Shown here piece after piece: positions 45,772 to 53,733 of a DNA stretch of 57,254 nucleotides (the first letter of the stretch is position 1; each line of letters begins with the position of its first letter). A program made the translations under genes and the position numbers. The DNA lies in assembly GCA_040752595.1 (NCBI GenBank), contig JBFMGX010000047.1, positions 49,935 through 107,188 on the forward strand, in the 5' to 3' direction. The stretch comes from Candidatus Zixiibacteriota bacterium. GTDB taxonomy: Bacteria; Zixibacteria; MSB-5A5; WJJR01. Below the pieces are notes generated by a model. It was not told the origin of the DNA. It did no database searches and was given only the letters and a program-made list of their open reading frames with translations.

Positions 45772-45793
45772 GCAAGGGGCTGAAGCCCCTTGT
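45772..45793. repeat. CAAGGGGCT hairpin
   Basis: GCAAGGGGCT-GA-AGCCCCTTGT, directly after the disrupted dockerin-like gene. Confidence 0.85.
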
Positions 45794-45823
45794 TTACCAA
45801 GTCCAGTTGGGTGAACATCGAAT

Positions 45824-45838
45824 TCGGTTGTTTTCCTG
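45824..45838 (+). promoter_or_regulatory. Conserved element upstream of tRNA-Pro(CGG)
   Basis: TCGGTTGTTTTCCTG, 95 nt before the tRNA. TTGTTT, 16 nt, TAATAC here could be a promoter, but the -10 is not kept at the other tRNA-Pro locus. Confidence 0.5.
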
Positions 45839-45933
45839 CCGTTGAATGGTAATACTTAAGCCTCGGTCCGAGGCCGCAGTGCCAGGACCGACGACTCCCG
45901 CACCCGAGCGGCAGTCGAAAGGGCCTTCGGCCC

Positions 45934-46010
45934 CGGGGCGTAGCGCAGGCTGGTAGCGCACTTGGTTCGGGACCAAGGAGTCGTCCGTTCAAATCGGATC
46001 GCCCCGACCA
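45934..46010 (+). tRNA. tRNA-Pro (anticodon CGG)
   Basis: Acceptor CGGGGCG/CGCCCCG, anticodon stem CTTGG/CCAAG with loop TTCGGGA (anticodon CGG), T-arm GTCCG-TTCAAAT-CGGAT, encoded ACCA. The GGGCC-TTC-GGCCC hairpin just upstream is also present at the other tRNA-Pro. Confidence 0.95.
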
Positions 46011-46129
46011 TCTGAAGTCAGACGGACCGGCACAGACCGGTTCGTTTTCATGTTGGCACCACCAAGCCGATTCCTGTTGCTCCCGACTGGATTGCCTGTT
46101 TGTTTGGACTTGTGCCGCCCCGCCCACCG

Positions 46130-46594
46130 ATGATCGCTGTCTGCGGGGGTGCCACGGCCGATTCCCCAACCGCTGCGTTGGCCGAGGCGGTCGGCGCCGC
46201 GCTGGCACAGGCGGGCGCGGTCGTGGTTTGTGGCGGCTTGGGCGGAGTGATGGAGGCGGCCTGTCGCGGCGCCAAACGTGTGGGTGGAACGACGGTTGGC
46301 ATTGTACCGGGCACGGATGCACACACAGCCAATGCCTATGTCGACATCCCCATCGCCAGCGGTATGGCGCAGGGACGCAATGCGATCATCGTCCACACCG
46401 CCGACGGCGTTATCGCGCTTCCGGGATCATATGGAACGCTTTCGGAGGTCGCCCTGGCACTGAACATGGGAAAGCCGGTGGTCGCGCTGGGCGGGTCACG
46501 TCCGGATGACGCGGTGCAGGTTGCAGATGACCCCCAGACAGCGGTGCAGATGATATTGGCCTTGTTGCCGGGGAGTGGCAGGAGGATGGGTTGA
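46130..46594 (+). CDS. LOG-family Rossmann-like protein (TIGR00725 type)
   Basis: About 154 aa from the ATG at 46130 (alternatives 46100 and 46112). IAVCGGATADS at the start, GGLGGVMEAACRGA (about residues 35-48) and PGSYGTLSEVALAL (about 99-112) mark the lysine-decarboxylase-like/LOG superfamily. The second motif differs from the canonical PGGxGT (PGSYGT), as in the TIGR00725 branch, whose function is not established. The stop overlaps the acyP start by one base (TGATG). Confidence 0.8.
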   Translation: MIAVCGGATADSPTAALAEAVGAALAQAGAVVVCGGLGGVMEAACRGAKRVGGTTVGIVPGTDAHTANAYVDIPIASGMAQGRNAIIVHTADGVIALPGSYGTLSEVALALNMGKPVVALGGSRPDDAVQVADDPQTAVQMILALLPGSGRRMG

Positions 46595-46866
46595 TGGGAC
46601 GGCTCAGCGCCCAGGTGCATGGCATGGTCCAAGGTGTCGGCTATCGCTATTTCGTGGCCCGACGCGCCCGCGAGAACAATCTGACCGGATGGGTCAAGAA
46701 TCGATCGGACGGCACCGTAGAAATCGAAGCGGTTGGACCGCGCGACACACTGGAGGAATTCCTCAGCTACGTCCGTGTCGGCCCACCGGCGGCGCGTGTG
46801 GCCGATGTCGGCGTGCGCTGGTTCGACGATGAACCCCGGTACGAGGGATTCCAAGTACGATTCTGA
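46594..46866 (+). CDS. acyP: Acylphosphatase
   Basis: About 90 aa; hydrolyses acyl phosphates. VHGMVQGVGYRYFV holds the catalytic Arg and the phosphate loop, and GWVKNRSDGTVEIEA the catalytic Asn. The ATG at 46594 has GGAGGA 7 bp upstream. It is coupled to the preceding gene; apt follows 17 bp later. Confidence 0.9.
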   Translation: MGRLSAQVHGMVQGVGYRYFVARRARENNLTGWVKNRSDGTVEIEAVGPRDTLEEFLSYVRVGPPAARVADVGVRWFDDEPRYEGFQVRF

Positions 46867-46883
46867 TCTACGAAGGAGCCCGC

Positions 46884-47414
46884 GTGAACTACGACCTTAT
46901 CAAGAAGGCGATCCGTGATATCCCCGACTACCCGAAACCGGGGATCGTCTTCAAAGACATCACGACGCTGCTGAAGGACAAGGATGCCTTCCAGATGGCC
47001 CAGCAGGCGCTCTTGGACCGGTATCGCTCCCGGCCCATTGATCTGGTCGCCGCCATCGAGGCCCGGGGGTTCATCTTCGGGGGGGCAATCGCGCTCGCGC
47101 TGGGATGCGGATTCATCCCCTTACGTAAACCGGGGAAGCTGCCGGCGGACTCCCTGTCGGAATCGTATGCCTTGGAGTACGGTGAGGATCAGCTCCACAT
47201 GCATGCGGATGCCGTCCTCAAAGGACAGCGGGTGTTGCTGATCGACGATCTGTTGGCCACGGGCGGGACGCTGGCGGCGGCGACCCGACTCGTCGAAAAG
47301 GCGCAGGGAACCGTTGCCGGCATCGGCGTGGTGGTCGAGTTATCCTTCCTGGACGGCCGTCACCGGTTGCGGGATTACGACGTCTTCGCGGTGGTCAGTT
47401 ACGACTCGGAATAG
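46884..47414 (+). CDS. apt: Adenine phosphoribosyltransferase
   Basis: 176-aa purine-salvage enzyme making AMP from adenine and PRPP. The PRPP-binding motif VLLIDDLLATGGTLAAA is near residues 115-131, and the IPDYPKPGIVFKDIT N-terminus is diagnostic. GTG start with GAAGGAG 7 bp upstream. It is the last gene of the LOG-acyP-apt unit, with tRNA-Arg 19 bp downstream. Confidence 0.95.
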   Translation: MNYDLIKKAIRDIPDYPKPGIVFKDITTLLKDKDAFQMAQQALLDRYRSRPIDLVAAIEARGFIFGGAIALALGCGFIPLRKPGKLPADSLSESYALEYGEDQLHMHADAVLKGQRVLLIDDLLATGGTLAAATRLVEKAQGTVAGIGVVVELSFLDGRHRLRDYDVFAVVSYDSE

Positions 47415-47433
47415 CCGGCCAGAGCACAACCTC

Positions 47434-47509
47434 GCCCCCGTAGCTCAGCAACGGACAGAGCAGCGGTTTCCTAAACCGCGTGTCGGCGGTTCGACTCCGC
47501 CCGGGGGTA
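47434..47509 (+). tRNA. tRNA-Arg (anticodon CCT)
   Basis: Acceptor GCCCCCG/CGGGGGT (G-U closing pair), anticodon stem GCGGT/ACCGC with loop TTCCTAA (CCT), T-arm GGCGG-TTCGACT-CCGCC. CCA is not encoded, unlike the tRNA-Pro and tRNA-Ala genes here. Confidence 0.95.
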
Positions 47510-47520
47510 TGTTCTCGTTT

Positions 47521-47608
47521 ACCCTCTCCCTCCGGCAGTGTCCCGAACGAAGGGAGGGAGAGAGGTCGCTCCGATCCGCCTTGGCGAATCGGAGCGGGTG
47601 AGAGAGTT
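47521..47608. repeat. CTCTCCC...GGGTGAGAG element
   Basis: ACCCTCTCCC ... GGGAGAGAGGTCG ... GGGTGAGAGA, with an inner CTCCGATCCGCC/GGCGAATCGGAG stem. It sits directly after tRNA-Arg. Confidence 0.7.
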
Positions 47609-47711
47609 CCTGGCGATGCCGCCGCGATCCGATGGGAATAAAGGCACGCGCTGACGGTAATTGTCCGGTGACAGCCGGGTCGGCGCGGCTGACAGAAAAC
47701 CGAATCGAGGG

Positions 47712-47740
47712 TTGACAATCGGCTTGTGCGCGAATAAGTT
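47712..47740 (+). promoter_or_regulatory. Possible promoter of the FadL-like gene
   Basis: TTGACA, 17-nt spacer, TAAGTT, 100 bp before the ATG at 47841. Confidence 0.4.
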
Positions 47741-47840
47741 TTGAGTCTTGCGCAGGGGCGGAAGGGTCCCAGCCGAGGGCAATTCAAAAGGAAAAACACT
47801 GGCGGGAGTGCTTCGGGAACTGACGGAGGATTGGGAAACG

Positions 47841-49382
47841 ATGAGATGGCGATTGGTACTGGCGGTGTGTGTGCTCTCCGCCGCGACTGTCCTCAGTGGG
47901 TCCGATCCGGCCGGGGCACAGGGCCTGATCGCAAGCTCGTATCAGAACTGGAACTTCCTGGGCGGTGGTGCCCGATCCCGCGGCATGGGCGGCGCCTACT
48001 TGGGCATTTCGGATGATGCCCACGCCGGGAGTTGGAACCCGGCCGGCCTGGTCTACAACGAGGGCGTGCTCACGGCGTTCGATTTCGAACTCTCGCATGA
48101 CGGCGTCGGTCTGGACAACGCCCCGCTCGGGCAGACAACGCGCAATCTGTCGACGAGCCGCGGATTCTCCAATCTGTCCTCGGCCTCGTTCGTCTCGCCG
48201 TTCACCGTCGTCGGCCACGAGGTCATCCTGACCGCATTCTACAACCGCGTCCAGGATATATACGCGCGCGGCAATTTCCGGGCGGACATCGACCCCATTC
48301 TCGGTTCGCCGTTTGACGTCAGCTACCGGCAGAGCGGCAACGTGGCCGTGGCTGGCGCCTCGTTTGGGACCGTGATGTACAAGCAGCTCACGGTCGGCGG
48401 CACGCTGAATCTGGTCACGGGGAACGGCATCAGCGCGCACAATCTCGATCTGGACTCGACGCGCGACACGTCCGCCTTCTTCCAGCATGTGAGTTGGCGG
48501 GATCGCTCCGACCTCGATTACAATGGACTGTTCTTCACGCTGGGTGCGCTCTACCGCGCTCCGCGCTGGTCCGTGGGGGCGGTCTTCTCGCCGAACTGGA
48601 CTCTCGAGGAAAGAGTCGATTTCCAGACACAGCGGATTGGCACTCACAACCAGATTCCGTATCCTTCACCGCCCATTCTCGCCCCGTTGAAGGGGACCGT
48701 CAACGAGATCGACATTCCCTACACGATCGGCCTGGGCGGGTCGTACAAGGTCAGCGAACGTCTGCTGTTGGCCGCCGACTACCAACTCCGGGCCTTCGGC
48801 CGGAATTCCTTCAAGTCCGCCGACAGCACGTCGGGATACCGCGTTCAGTTGGAACCGGCCGAGCCGGGGACGCCGCTCGAAGCGCAGCCGGTCAAGTGGT
48901 TCAACCTGCATCAGATCCGCCTCGGCATGGAATATCGGTACCAGACACGCTATGGCCTGGTGCCGTTGCGCCTCGGCCTACGCAATGAGCCGATGCTCCT
49001 CGGCGACAACACCAACGCCTATGTGCTGCTTGACCAGCGTCTCGACCAACGGACGACGGCGGAGTTCCCGTATTACCGGCCGCTGTCCGACCCGACCACG
49101 ACCGGATCACAAGTGCGCGGCTGGACCCTGGCCATCGGCTCGGGCATCCAGTGGTCTCAGGTCCGGCTCGACTTGGCCCTCGAGTGGACCGGTTTCACCT
49201 ACCATGAGACCGGTTCGCTGGCCATGATCCAAGGGTGCTCGGATTGCGATCCGAACATCGACCCGACCGTCGAGGTCAGCGACAAGTGGGGCCGGCGCAA
49301 GCTGTACAACTGGGGTGAATTCACCCGCACGTACGAGAGTGACCGGATTCGTTTGTCGATCAATTTCACCGGGACCTTCTGA
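47841..49382 (+). CDS. FadL/OmpP1-like outer-membrane beta-barrel protein
   Basis: 513 aa. The signal peptide ends near GAQG (residue 26); the ATG at 47841 follows GGAGGA. The early GGGARSRGMGGAYLGISDDAHAGSWNPAGL is the hallmark of FadL/OmpP1-type or PorV-like barrels, whose N-terminal region plugs the pore. The rest alternates amphipathic strands and ends in a terminal aromatic (INFTGTF), as needed for barrel assembly. It may import hydrophobic compounds; substrate unknown. A strong terminator follows. Confidence 0.8.
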   Translation: MRWRLVLAVCVLSAATVLSGSDPAGAQGLIASSYQNWNFLGGGARSRGMGGAYLGISDDAHAGSWNPAGLVYNEGVLTAFDFELSHDGVGLDNAPLGQTTRNLSTSRGFSNLSSASFVSPFTVVGHEVILTAFYNRVQDIYARGNFRADIDPILGSPFDVSYRQSGNVAVAGASFGTVMYKQLTVGGTLNLVTGNGISAHNLDLDSTRDTSAFFQHVSWRDRSDLDYNGLFFTLGALYRAPRWSVGAVFSPNWTLEERVDFQTQRIGTHNQIPYPSPPILAPLKGTVNEIDIPYTIGLGGSYKVSERLLLAADYQLRAFGRNSFKSADSTSGYRVQLEPAEPGTPLEAQPVKWFNLHQIRLGMEYRYQTRYGLVPLRLGLRNEPMLLGDNTNAYVLLDQRLDQRTTAEFPYYRPLSDPTTTGSQVRGWTLAIGSGIQWSQVRLDLALEWTGFTYHETGSLAMIQGCSDCDPNIDPTVEVSDKWGRRKLYNWGEFTRTYESDRIRLSINFTGTF

Positions 49383-49404
49383 TCGATCGTGACGGCGATC
49401 TTCC

Positions 49405-49436
49405 GCCCGGGTGGTCGCGAGTCCATCCGGGCTTTT
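49405..49436 (+). terminator. Intrinsic terminator
   Basis: GCCCGGGTGG, 8-nt loop, CCATCCGGGC (10-bp stem with one G-T pair), followed by TTTTCATT. Confidence 0.75.
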
Positions 49437-49479
49437 CATTCAAGCCAGGGACAAACCAAGACGATGCCTTATCCGGGAC

Positions 49480-49508
49480 TTGCGATTGTGGGGTGGGGAC
49501 GTTATTCT
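49480..49508 (+). promoter_or_regulatory. Possible promoter of the TPR gene
   Basis: TTGCGA, 17-nt spacer, TATTCT, 57 bp before the ATG at 49565. Confidence 0.35.
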
Positions 49509-49564
49509 TATGGTTTGGCCGGGAACCTGTGGATTAAGATGGTCAAAACAGGAAAGGTCCAACG

Positions 49565-50269
49565 ATGCCGACGGCACGAGCGCAGCGGCGCCTCTCGAAA
49601 CATGATCTGAAGACCGACAGTTTTACGACCTCGATCTTCGCCGCGCGCGAATGGGTCGAGGCGAATCTCCGAACGGCGTTGATCGTTGCCGCCGGGGTCA
49701 TCGCGATGGCCGCGATTGTCTGGGGCGTTGTCGCTTGGCGCAGCGCCCAGACCCGCGAGGCGATGGCTCTCTTCGGAGAAGCCGGTGTGGAAATGCGCTC
49801 CGGCAACCCCGCCGTGGCGATCGCCCAGTTGCAGAAGGTCCTCGATGAGCATTCCGGCGCCAAGGTGGCGGGACCGGCATGTTTCCAGTTGGCCGAACTG
49901 CAGTTTCGCCAACGGAACTTCGATGACGCCCGCGTGCTGTTCCAGCGCTATCTGGACGATTACGGCGACGATCCCATGTTGAAAGCCGCGGCTTGGGCCG
50001 GTCTGGGGGCGGTCGATGAGCAGGCCAACTCGCCGGAGGAGGCCAGCGCCAAGTTCCAGAAGGCCTATGAGGTTGACCCCAAGGGATTCCGCGCTCCCGA
50101 GTACCTTCACATGGCGATCCGCGCCGCCATCACCGCCAATGACTCCACCAAGGCGCTTGATACATTCACGACGCTGCGGAGAGAGTTCCCCCGGGAATCT
50201 CAGACCCTCAATCAGGTCCGGCAGGCATTGATCGAACACGGTTACCTGGATCCCGGCGCGCGCCTGTAG
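49565..50269 (+). CDS. Membrane-anchored tetratricopeptide-repeat protein
   Basis: 234 aa. A single transmembrane helix at residues 38-58 leaves the N-terminus in the cytoplasm and the remainder outside. At least three TPR-like helix pairs follow (residues 65-200; for example AMALFGEAGVEMRSGNPAVAIAQLQKVL with a break, then FQLAELQFRQRNFDDARVL). The layout is like YfgM/ancillary SecYEG-translocon proteins, but identity is not proven. AGGAAAGG precedes the ATG. Confidence 0.7.
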   Translation: MPTARAQRRLSKHDLKTDSFTTSIFAAREWVEANLRTALIVAAGVIAMAAIVWGVVAWRSAQTREAMALFGEAGVEMRSGNPAVAIAQLQKVLDEHSGAKVAGPACFQLAELQFRQRNFDDARVLFQRYLDDYGDDPMLKAAAWAGLGAVDEQANSPEEASAKFQKAYEVDPKGFRAPEYLHMAIRAAITANDSTKALDTFTTLRREFPRESQTLNQVRQALIEHGYLDPGARL

Positions 50270-50299
50270 GACATCCGTCACAAGGATTTGGTGAATATA

Positions 50300-50537
50300 G
50301 GGGCGGGTGACGGACCCGCCCCTTTGCTATGCGCCCTCGGTCCATCCCCCACCCCAACCCTCCCCGCCCGCGGGGAGGGAGCTCATCCTCCCTCCGTGGA
50401 CGGGGGGAGTCAGAGTCCAAATCACGCGGGACACCATCACCCCCATTCCCCCCCTCCGTGGACGGGGGGAGTCAGAGTCCAAATCACGCGGGACACCATC
50501 ACCACCATTCCTCCCCCCGTGGACGGGGGGAGTCAGA
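50300..50537. repeat. GGGCGGGT hairpin followed by 61-62-bp tandem repeats
   Basis: A GGGGCGGGT-GACGG-ACCCGCCCC hairpin near 50302-50324, then a CCCTCCCCGC/GCGGGGAGGG hairpin, then direct repeats with GTGGACGGGGGG at 50396, 50458 and 50519 (periods 62 and 61). The 352-bp gap has no gene; open frames in it are repeat artefacts. Confidence 0.85.
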
Positions 50538-50621
50538 GGGAGGGATAACCTCACTTGCAATCCGCCATTGCCCGGAATCCACCACCCCCATATCATTCCC
50601 CGCACACAGGGGGCGTTGACC

Positions 50622-51041
50622 ATGGACGAACAGAAGCCCGATCCAATTGCTGCTCAAGCACCCGATGCAGCGCCGTCGGCGGTCGTGCCGGAACCGGATT
50701 CATTCACCGAGCTTGAAGCCCGCTACGAAAAGCAGGAGGAGGTCGACATCGGGCGCGGGCCTGCGATTCTCGCCTATGTTCCCTTCGGTTGCTTCCTGGC
50801 GCTGGTGCGCTATCGCGACAACAAGTTCGCCGTGCGTCACGGGAAGCAGGGTCTGCTTTTGACCTTTCTCGAATTGCTCGCCGGTCTGTTCCTGATCCCC
50901 CGTCTCTCCGAGTATTTCTGGGTGACGGTCGTCTTTGCCTGCCTCGCCTCGATCGTCACCGGGATCTACAACGCCGTGCAGGGGCGGGAGTGGACGATCC
51001 CGGTGGTCGGCGAGTGGTTTGAAAAGCAGGTCAAGTTGTAG
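50622..51041 (+). CDS. Small membrane protein (Tic20/DUF4870-like)
   Basis: 139 aa. The first 40 residues are disordered and Pro/Ala-rich. After EVDIGRGPAILAYVPFGCFLALVRYRDNKFAVRH there are three transmembrane segments (about 48-62, 75-97 and 100-118). The pairing of a polar KFAVRHGKQGLLL turn between helices matches the DUF4870/Tic20-like family of bacterial membrane proteins. Function is unknown. Confidence 0.65.
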   Translation: MDEQKPDPIAAQAPDAAPSAVVPEPDSFTELEARYEKQEEVDIGRGPAILAYVPFGCFLALVRYRDNKFAVRHGKQGLLLTFLELLAGLFLIPRLSEYFWVTVVFACLASIVTGIYNAVQGREWTIPVVGEWFEKQVKL

Positions 51042-51082
51042 GGCGGCTTGTGGGCAGCCGACTCGGTCGAGCCATTCGGCAA

Positions 51083-51103
51083 ACAAGGGGCTTCAGCCCC
51101 TTG
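51083..51103. repeat. ACAAGGGGCT hairpin
   Basis: ACAAGGGGCT-TC-AGCCCCTTG, between the Tic20-like gene and the beta-barrel gene. Confidence 0.85.
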
Positions 51104-51148
51104 AGCATGGAGATGCAGTCCAACGCAGTATTCGCACGGAGGTGATTC

Positions 51149-51697
51149 ATGTCACATTCGCGCAATCTGCTGGGAATCATGTCGGTCGGCATTGCGGTCA
51201 TCCTCTGGATGCGGCCGGCGGCCGCCCAAGTGACGCGCCACGGCAGCGTCGAATTCGCCATCCTCCCCTCACTGAATCTGGCATCGTTTGATGAGGACAA
51301 CGTCACGGCCCTGACGTTTCCCACCGTCACACCGGGCATACGAATGACTTTCTGGAGCCAATCGCGAATGACAGTCGACTTCGGACTCTCCTTCCTGCAT
51401 TACAGTGAGGAGGAATGGGACGACGTGAGCGTGCTCTGCCTCGAAGGTGGGCCGGGCGTCGACCTGGGCGGAAAGGGCGCTGCGTGGAGACCATTCGTCA
51501 ACGGCATCGTCGGCATGCTCTCGATTTCGTCGGGTGACTCCGAGACCGAGATGTATGTGGGCGGACAGGTCGGCCTTCGTCATTTCGTGAAGGACTACGC
51601 GGCCACCCGGCTGCAGATCGGGTATCGACGGACGCTGGGAGACTTCTTCGAGCTGAGCAATATCGAGATCGCCGGCGGGGTGAGTTTCTTCTTGTAG
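51149..51697 (+). CDS. Small outer-membrane beta-barrel-like protein
   Basis: 182 aa. The signal peptide ends near AAAQ (residue 27). The mature part has alternating hydrophobic strands and ends in VSFFL with an aromatic-rich C-terminus, consistent with an OmpX/OmpA-like eight-stranded barrel. GGAGG lies 8 bp upstream of the ATG. No specific function is recognised. Confidence 0.6.
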   Translation: MSHSRNLLGIMSVGIAVILWMRPAAAQVTRHGSVEFAILPSLNLASFDEDNVTALTFPTVTPGIRMTFWSQSRMTVDFGLSFLHYSEEEWDDVSVLCLEGGPGVDLGGKGAAWRPFVNGIVGMLSISSGDSETEMYVGGQVGLRHFVKDYAATRLQIGYRRTLGDFFELSNIEIAGGVSFFL

Positions 51698-51702
51698 TGA
51701 TG

Positions 51703-51888
51703 TGCCCCACCCGAAGGGTGGGAAAGATCGTAGGGCGGCCTTGGGCCGCCGGGGATATGGCGATCGGATCACGCAGCCACAAGCGCGGACGAATAGAAGG
51801 TGCGGGTCAGCCCTTGGGCTGACCTCGGACCCGAAGGGTCCGTCAGAACATCGCCGCTCTGCGGCGAACGTCAGCCCAAGGGCTGACC
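51703..51888. repeat. Chain of six short hairpins
   Basis: In order: CCCACCC-GAA-GGGTGGG, GGCGGCC-TT-GGGCCGCC, GGTCAGCCC-TT-GGGCTGACC, CGGACCC-GAA-GGGTCCG, CGCCGC-TCT-GCGGCG, and GTCAGCCC-AA-GGGCTGAC. They fill most of the 243-bp gap after the beta-barrel gene. Confidence 0.85.
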
Positions 51889-51940
51889 GGCACAACAGGA
51901 GCTTGGGCAGCGAGAGCCAACGCATGCGTGGGACACAAGA

Positions 51941-52597
51941 ATGCAGTCGTGGACCTTCCTTTTTGTTCTCTTTGTTTTCGGGGTCGGCTCGTTCGTAGCA
52001 GAGAAATTGTACCCCCCAGCACAGGGGCTGTCGACATTGGTGGTTCTTATTGTGACGGCTTGGATCTTTCTCCTGCAGCGTGAGGAATTGCGCCAAACCC
52101 GATTAGATGTAAGACAGGAGCGTCAGTGGAGGCTCCGACCGGATGTAAGAGTGATTGTGGAGAGGCACGGTGTGGCAGTCGACACCAGGGTCGTGCTCGA
52201 ATCGCGTGGCACAACGGACGTGAATGTGGCAGTGGAAGCGATTTCCACTGTCAGAATTGACGGAGTGCTCAGGGTATTTCGGGCGAAGTCCCCCCTTGAC
52301 GGACTCACGACCATCCCACTCAGACCGGGAGATTCCTTCCCAGTACGCGTCGAGAGATTGCTATCCCTCCTCTACACGGCCGAAGCGAACGATGGAGCGA
52401 TGGTGCAGGAGTTCTTGAGCAATGTCCATCGAAAACCAAACCACATTCACCTTGAGATAAGAATGCGCGCGACACCCATCGGGCAAGGTGGTCAGTCAAT
52501 CGATCGGACACAGTACTGGAAGCGAGATCTTCAGGTGAGTAACGATGATTGGAGACAAGAACTCGAGCCAGCGGATCGGTTCTTTGCCACACGCTGA
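51941..52597 (+). CDS. Membrane-anchored hypothetical protein
   Basis: 218 aa. Two hydrophobic segments (residues 3-20 and 29-46) are followed by an Arg/Glu-rich helix and a beta-rich domain. Base composition looks somewhat lower in GC than its neighbours, and codon choice (AGG, AGA) differs, which may reflect transfer. It overlaps the M48 protease gene by 53 bp. No family is recognised. Confidence 0.55.
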   Translation: MQSWTFLFVLFVFGVGSFVAEKLYPPAQGLSTLVVLIVTAWIFLLQREELRQTRLDVRQERQWRLRPDVRVIVERHGVAVDTRVVLESRGTTDVNVAVEAISTVRIDGVLRVFRAKSPLDGLTTIPLRPGDSFPVRVERLLSLLYTAEANDGAMVQEFLSNVHRKPNHIHLEIRMRATPIGQGGQSIDRTQYWKRDLQVSNDDWRQELEPADRFFATR

Positions 52598-53456
52598 CGC
52601 CACGAACAGGCGTAGATACGCACCAACAGCCCCGCTTCTCGCCCTTGTAGTCGCTGGTGCGCTTCTGACATCCTCCTGCGTCACCACCGGCCCCGGTGGG
52701 GAGAAGTCGTTCATCCTGATTTCCGATGCCGAGGAGGCCCAGATCGGTCATGATGTCGATTCCACCGTCCGGGCGGAGAACACGCTGCTCCCCGACACGG
52801 CGTGGCAAAACTATCTCACTCGCGTGGGGGAGAGGATTGTCAAGGTTTGCGACCGTCCCAACCTGGAATGGGAATTCCATGTGATCGAATCCGACCAGAT
52901 CAATGCCTTCGCCATTCCCGGCGGGCATGTCTACTTCTATACCGGCATTCTACGGATGATGGACGACGAAGCTGAGCTGGCGGCGGTGATGGCGCATGAG
53001 GTCTCCCATGTCGTCGGGCGTCACTCAGTCAAGAGTCTGCAGGCGGCACTGGGCGGCGTGCTTGCGTTGCAGATCGCTCTCGGCGACAGATCCGAGGGTG
53101 CCGCTGGAAAACTCGCCGGGATGGCATTGGGCATCGCGCTGACCGGGTATGGACGTGGCCACGAGCTCGAGGCCGACCGCTACGGCGTTTACTACATGCA
53201 AAAGGCGGGATACAATCCCTCCGGCGCCCGCAGCATGTTCACCAAACTGGCCGAGTTGGGCGGTGGCCAGTCGCACGGGTTCTTCGAGAAGCTGGCATCG
53301 ACCCACCCGGAGACGCAGGAACGCATTGCGAAGATCGACGCCCAGATTGCCGCCATGCCGCGCTCCGTTGACACTCTGCCCACCTACAAAGAGCGCTACC
53401 AAACGCTGAAGAAGCGTCTCCCACCTCCGGCCCCGGATTCCACGAAGACCCGGTAG
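52545..53456 (+). CDS. M48-family metalloprotease lipoprotein
   Basis: 303 aa. A basic N-terminus and hydrophobic stretch end in a lipobox-like LTSSC (Cys near residue 45), suggesting lipid anchoring in the envelope. The zinc-protease motif HEVSH (MAHEVSHVVGRH, about residues 149-153) and the third ligand in ELEADRYG (near 207) are present. This fits periplasmic BepA/YcaL/LoiP-type quality-control proteases. The ATG at 52545 lies inside the upstream gene; no better start is seen before the lipobox. Confidence 0.85.
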   Translation: MIGDKNSSQRIGSLPHADATNRRRYAPTAPLLALVVAGALLTSSCVTTGPGGEKSFILISDAEEAQIGHDVDSTVRAENTLLPDTAWQNYLTRVGERIVKVCDRPNLEWEFHVIESDQINAFAIPGGHVYFYTGILRMMDDEAELAAVMAHEVSHVVGRHSVKSLQAALGGVLALQIALGDRSEGAAGKLAGMALGIALTGYGRGHELEADRYGVYYMQKAGYNPSGARSMFTKLAELGGGQSHGFFEKLASTHPETQERIAKIDAQIAAMPRSVDTLPTYKERYQTLKKRLPPPAPDSTKTR

Positions 53457-53618
53457 GCGGGTGACCCGGTGCTTGCGCGCCTCTGGCGCGGGTCGCCCGT
53501 GGGCGCACGCCGTGCGCCCCGACGCCCATCAATGGATCCCATTCTGACACAATAGCATACTGCGCGTATCTCATCGGTTGCATCAGGCGCTATGGTGTAC
53601 AGGGACGCGTGTGCCACG

Positions 53619-53654
53619 CACAAGCCCTTGGGGCTGCAACCCCAAGAGCTTGTG
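53619..53654. repeat. Imperfect hairpin between the M48 and lipoprotein genes
   Basis: CACAAGC-C-CTTGGGG, 6-nt loop, CCCCAAG-A-GCTTGTG: 14 pairs with one mismatch. The rest of the 277-bp gap holds a GTGGGCGCACGCCGTGCGCCC-like inverted repeat near 53500 and nothing else recognised. Confidence 0.75.
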
Positions 53655-53733
53655 AGTGCCACCCAGTCGACGGCGACAGGCAATCCCGGGAATAATGCGG
53701 ACCCTGAGCGGTAGTGCATGTGGGAGAGGCGCG

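Noticed and set aside
50392-50537. CRISPR-like or coding repeat
   Set aside because: Period 61-62 bp with nearly identical intervening sequence; it is a tandem duplication, not spacer-separated.
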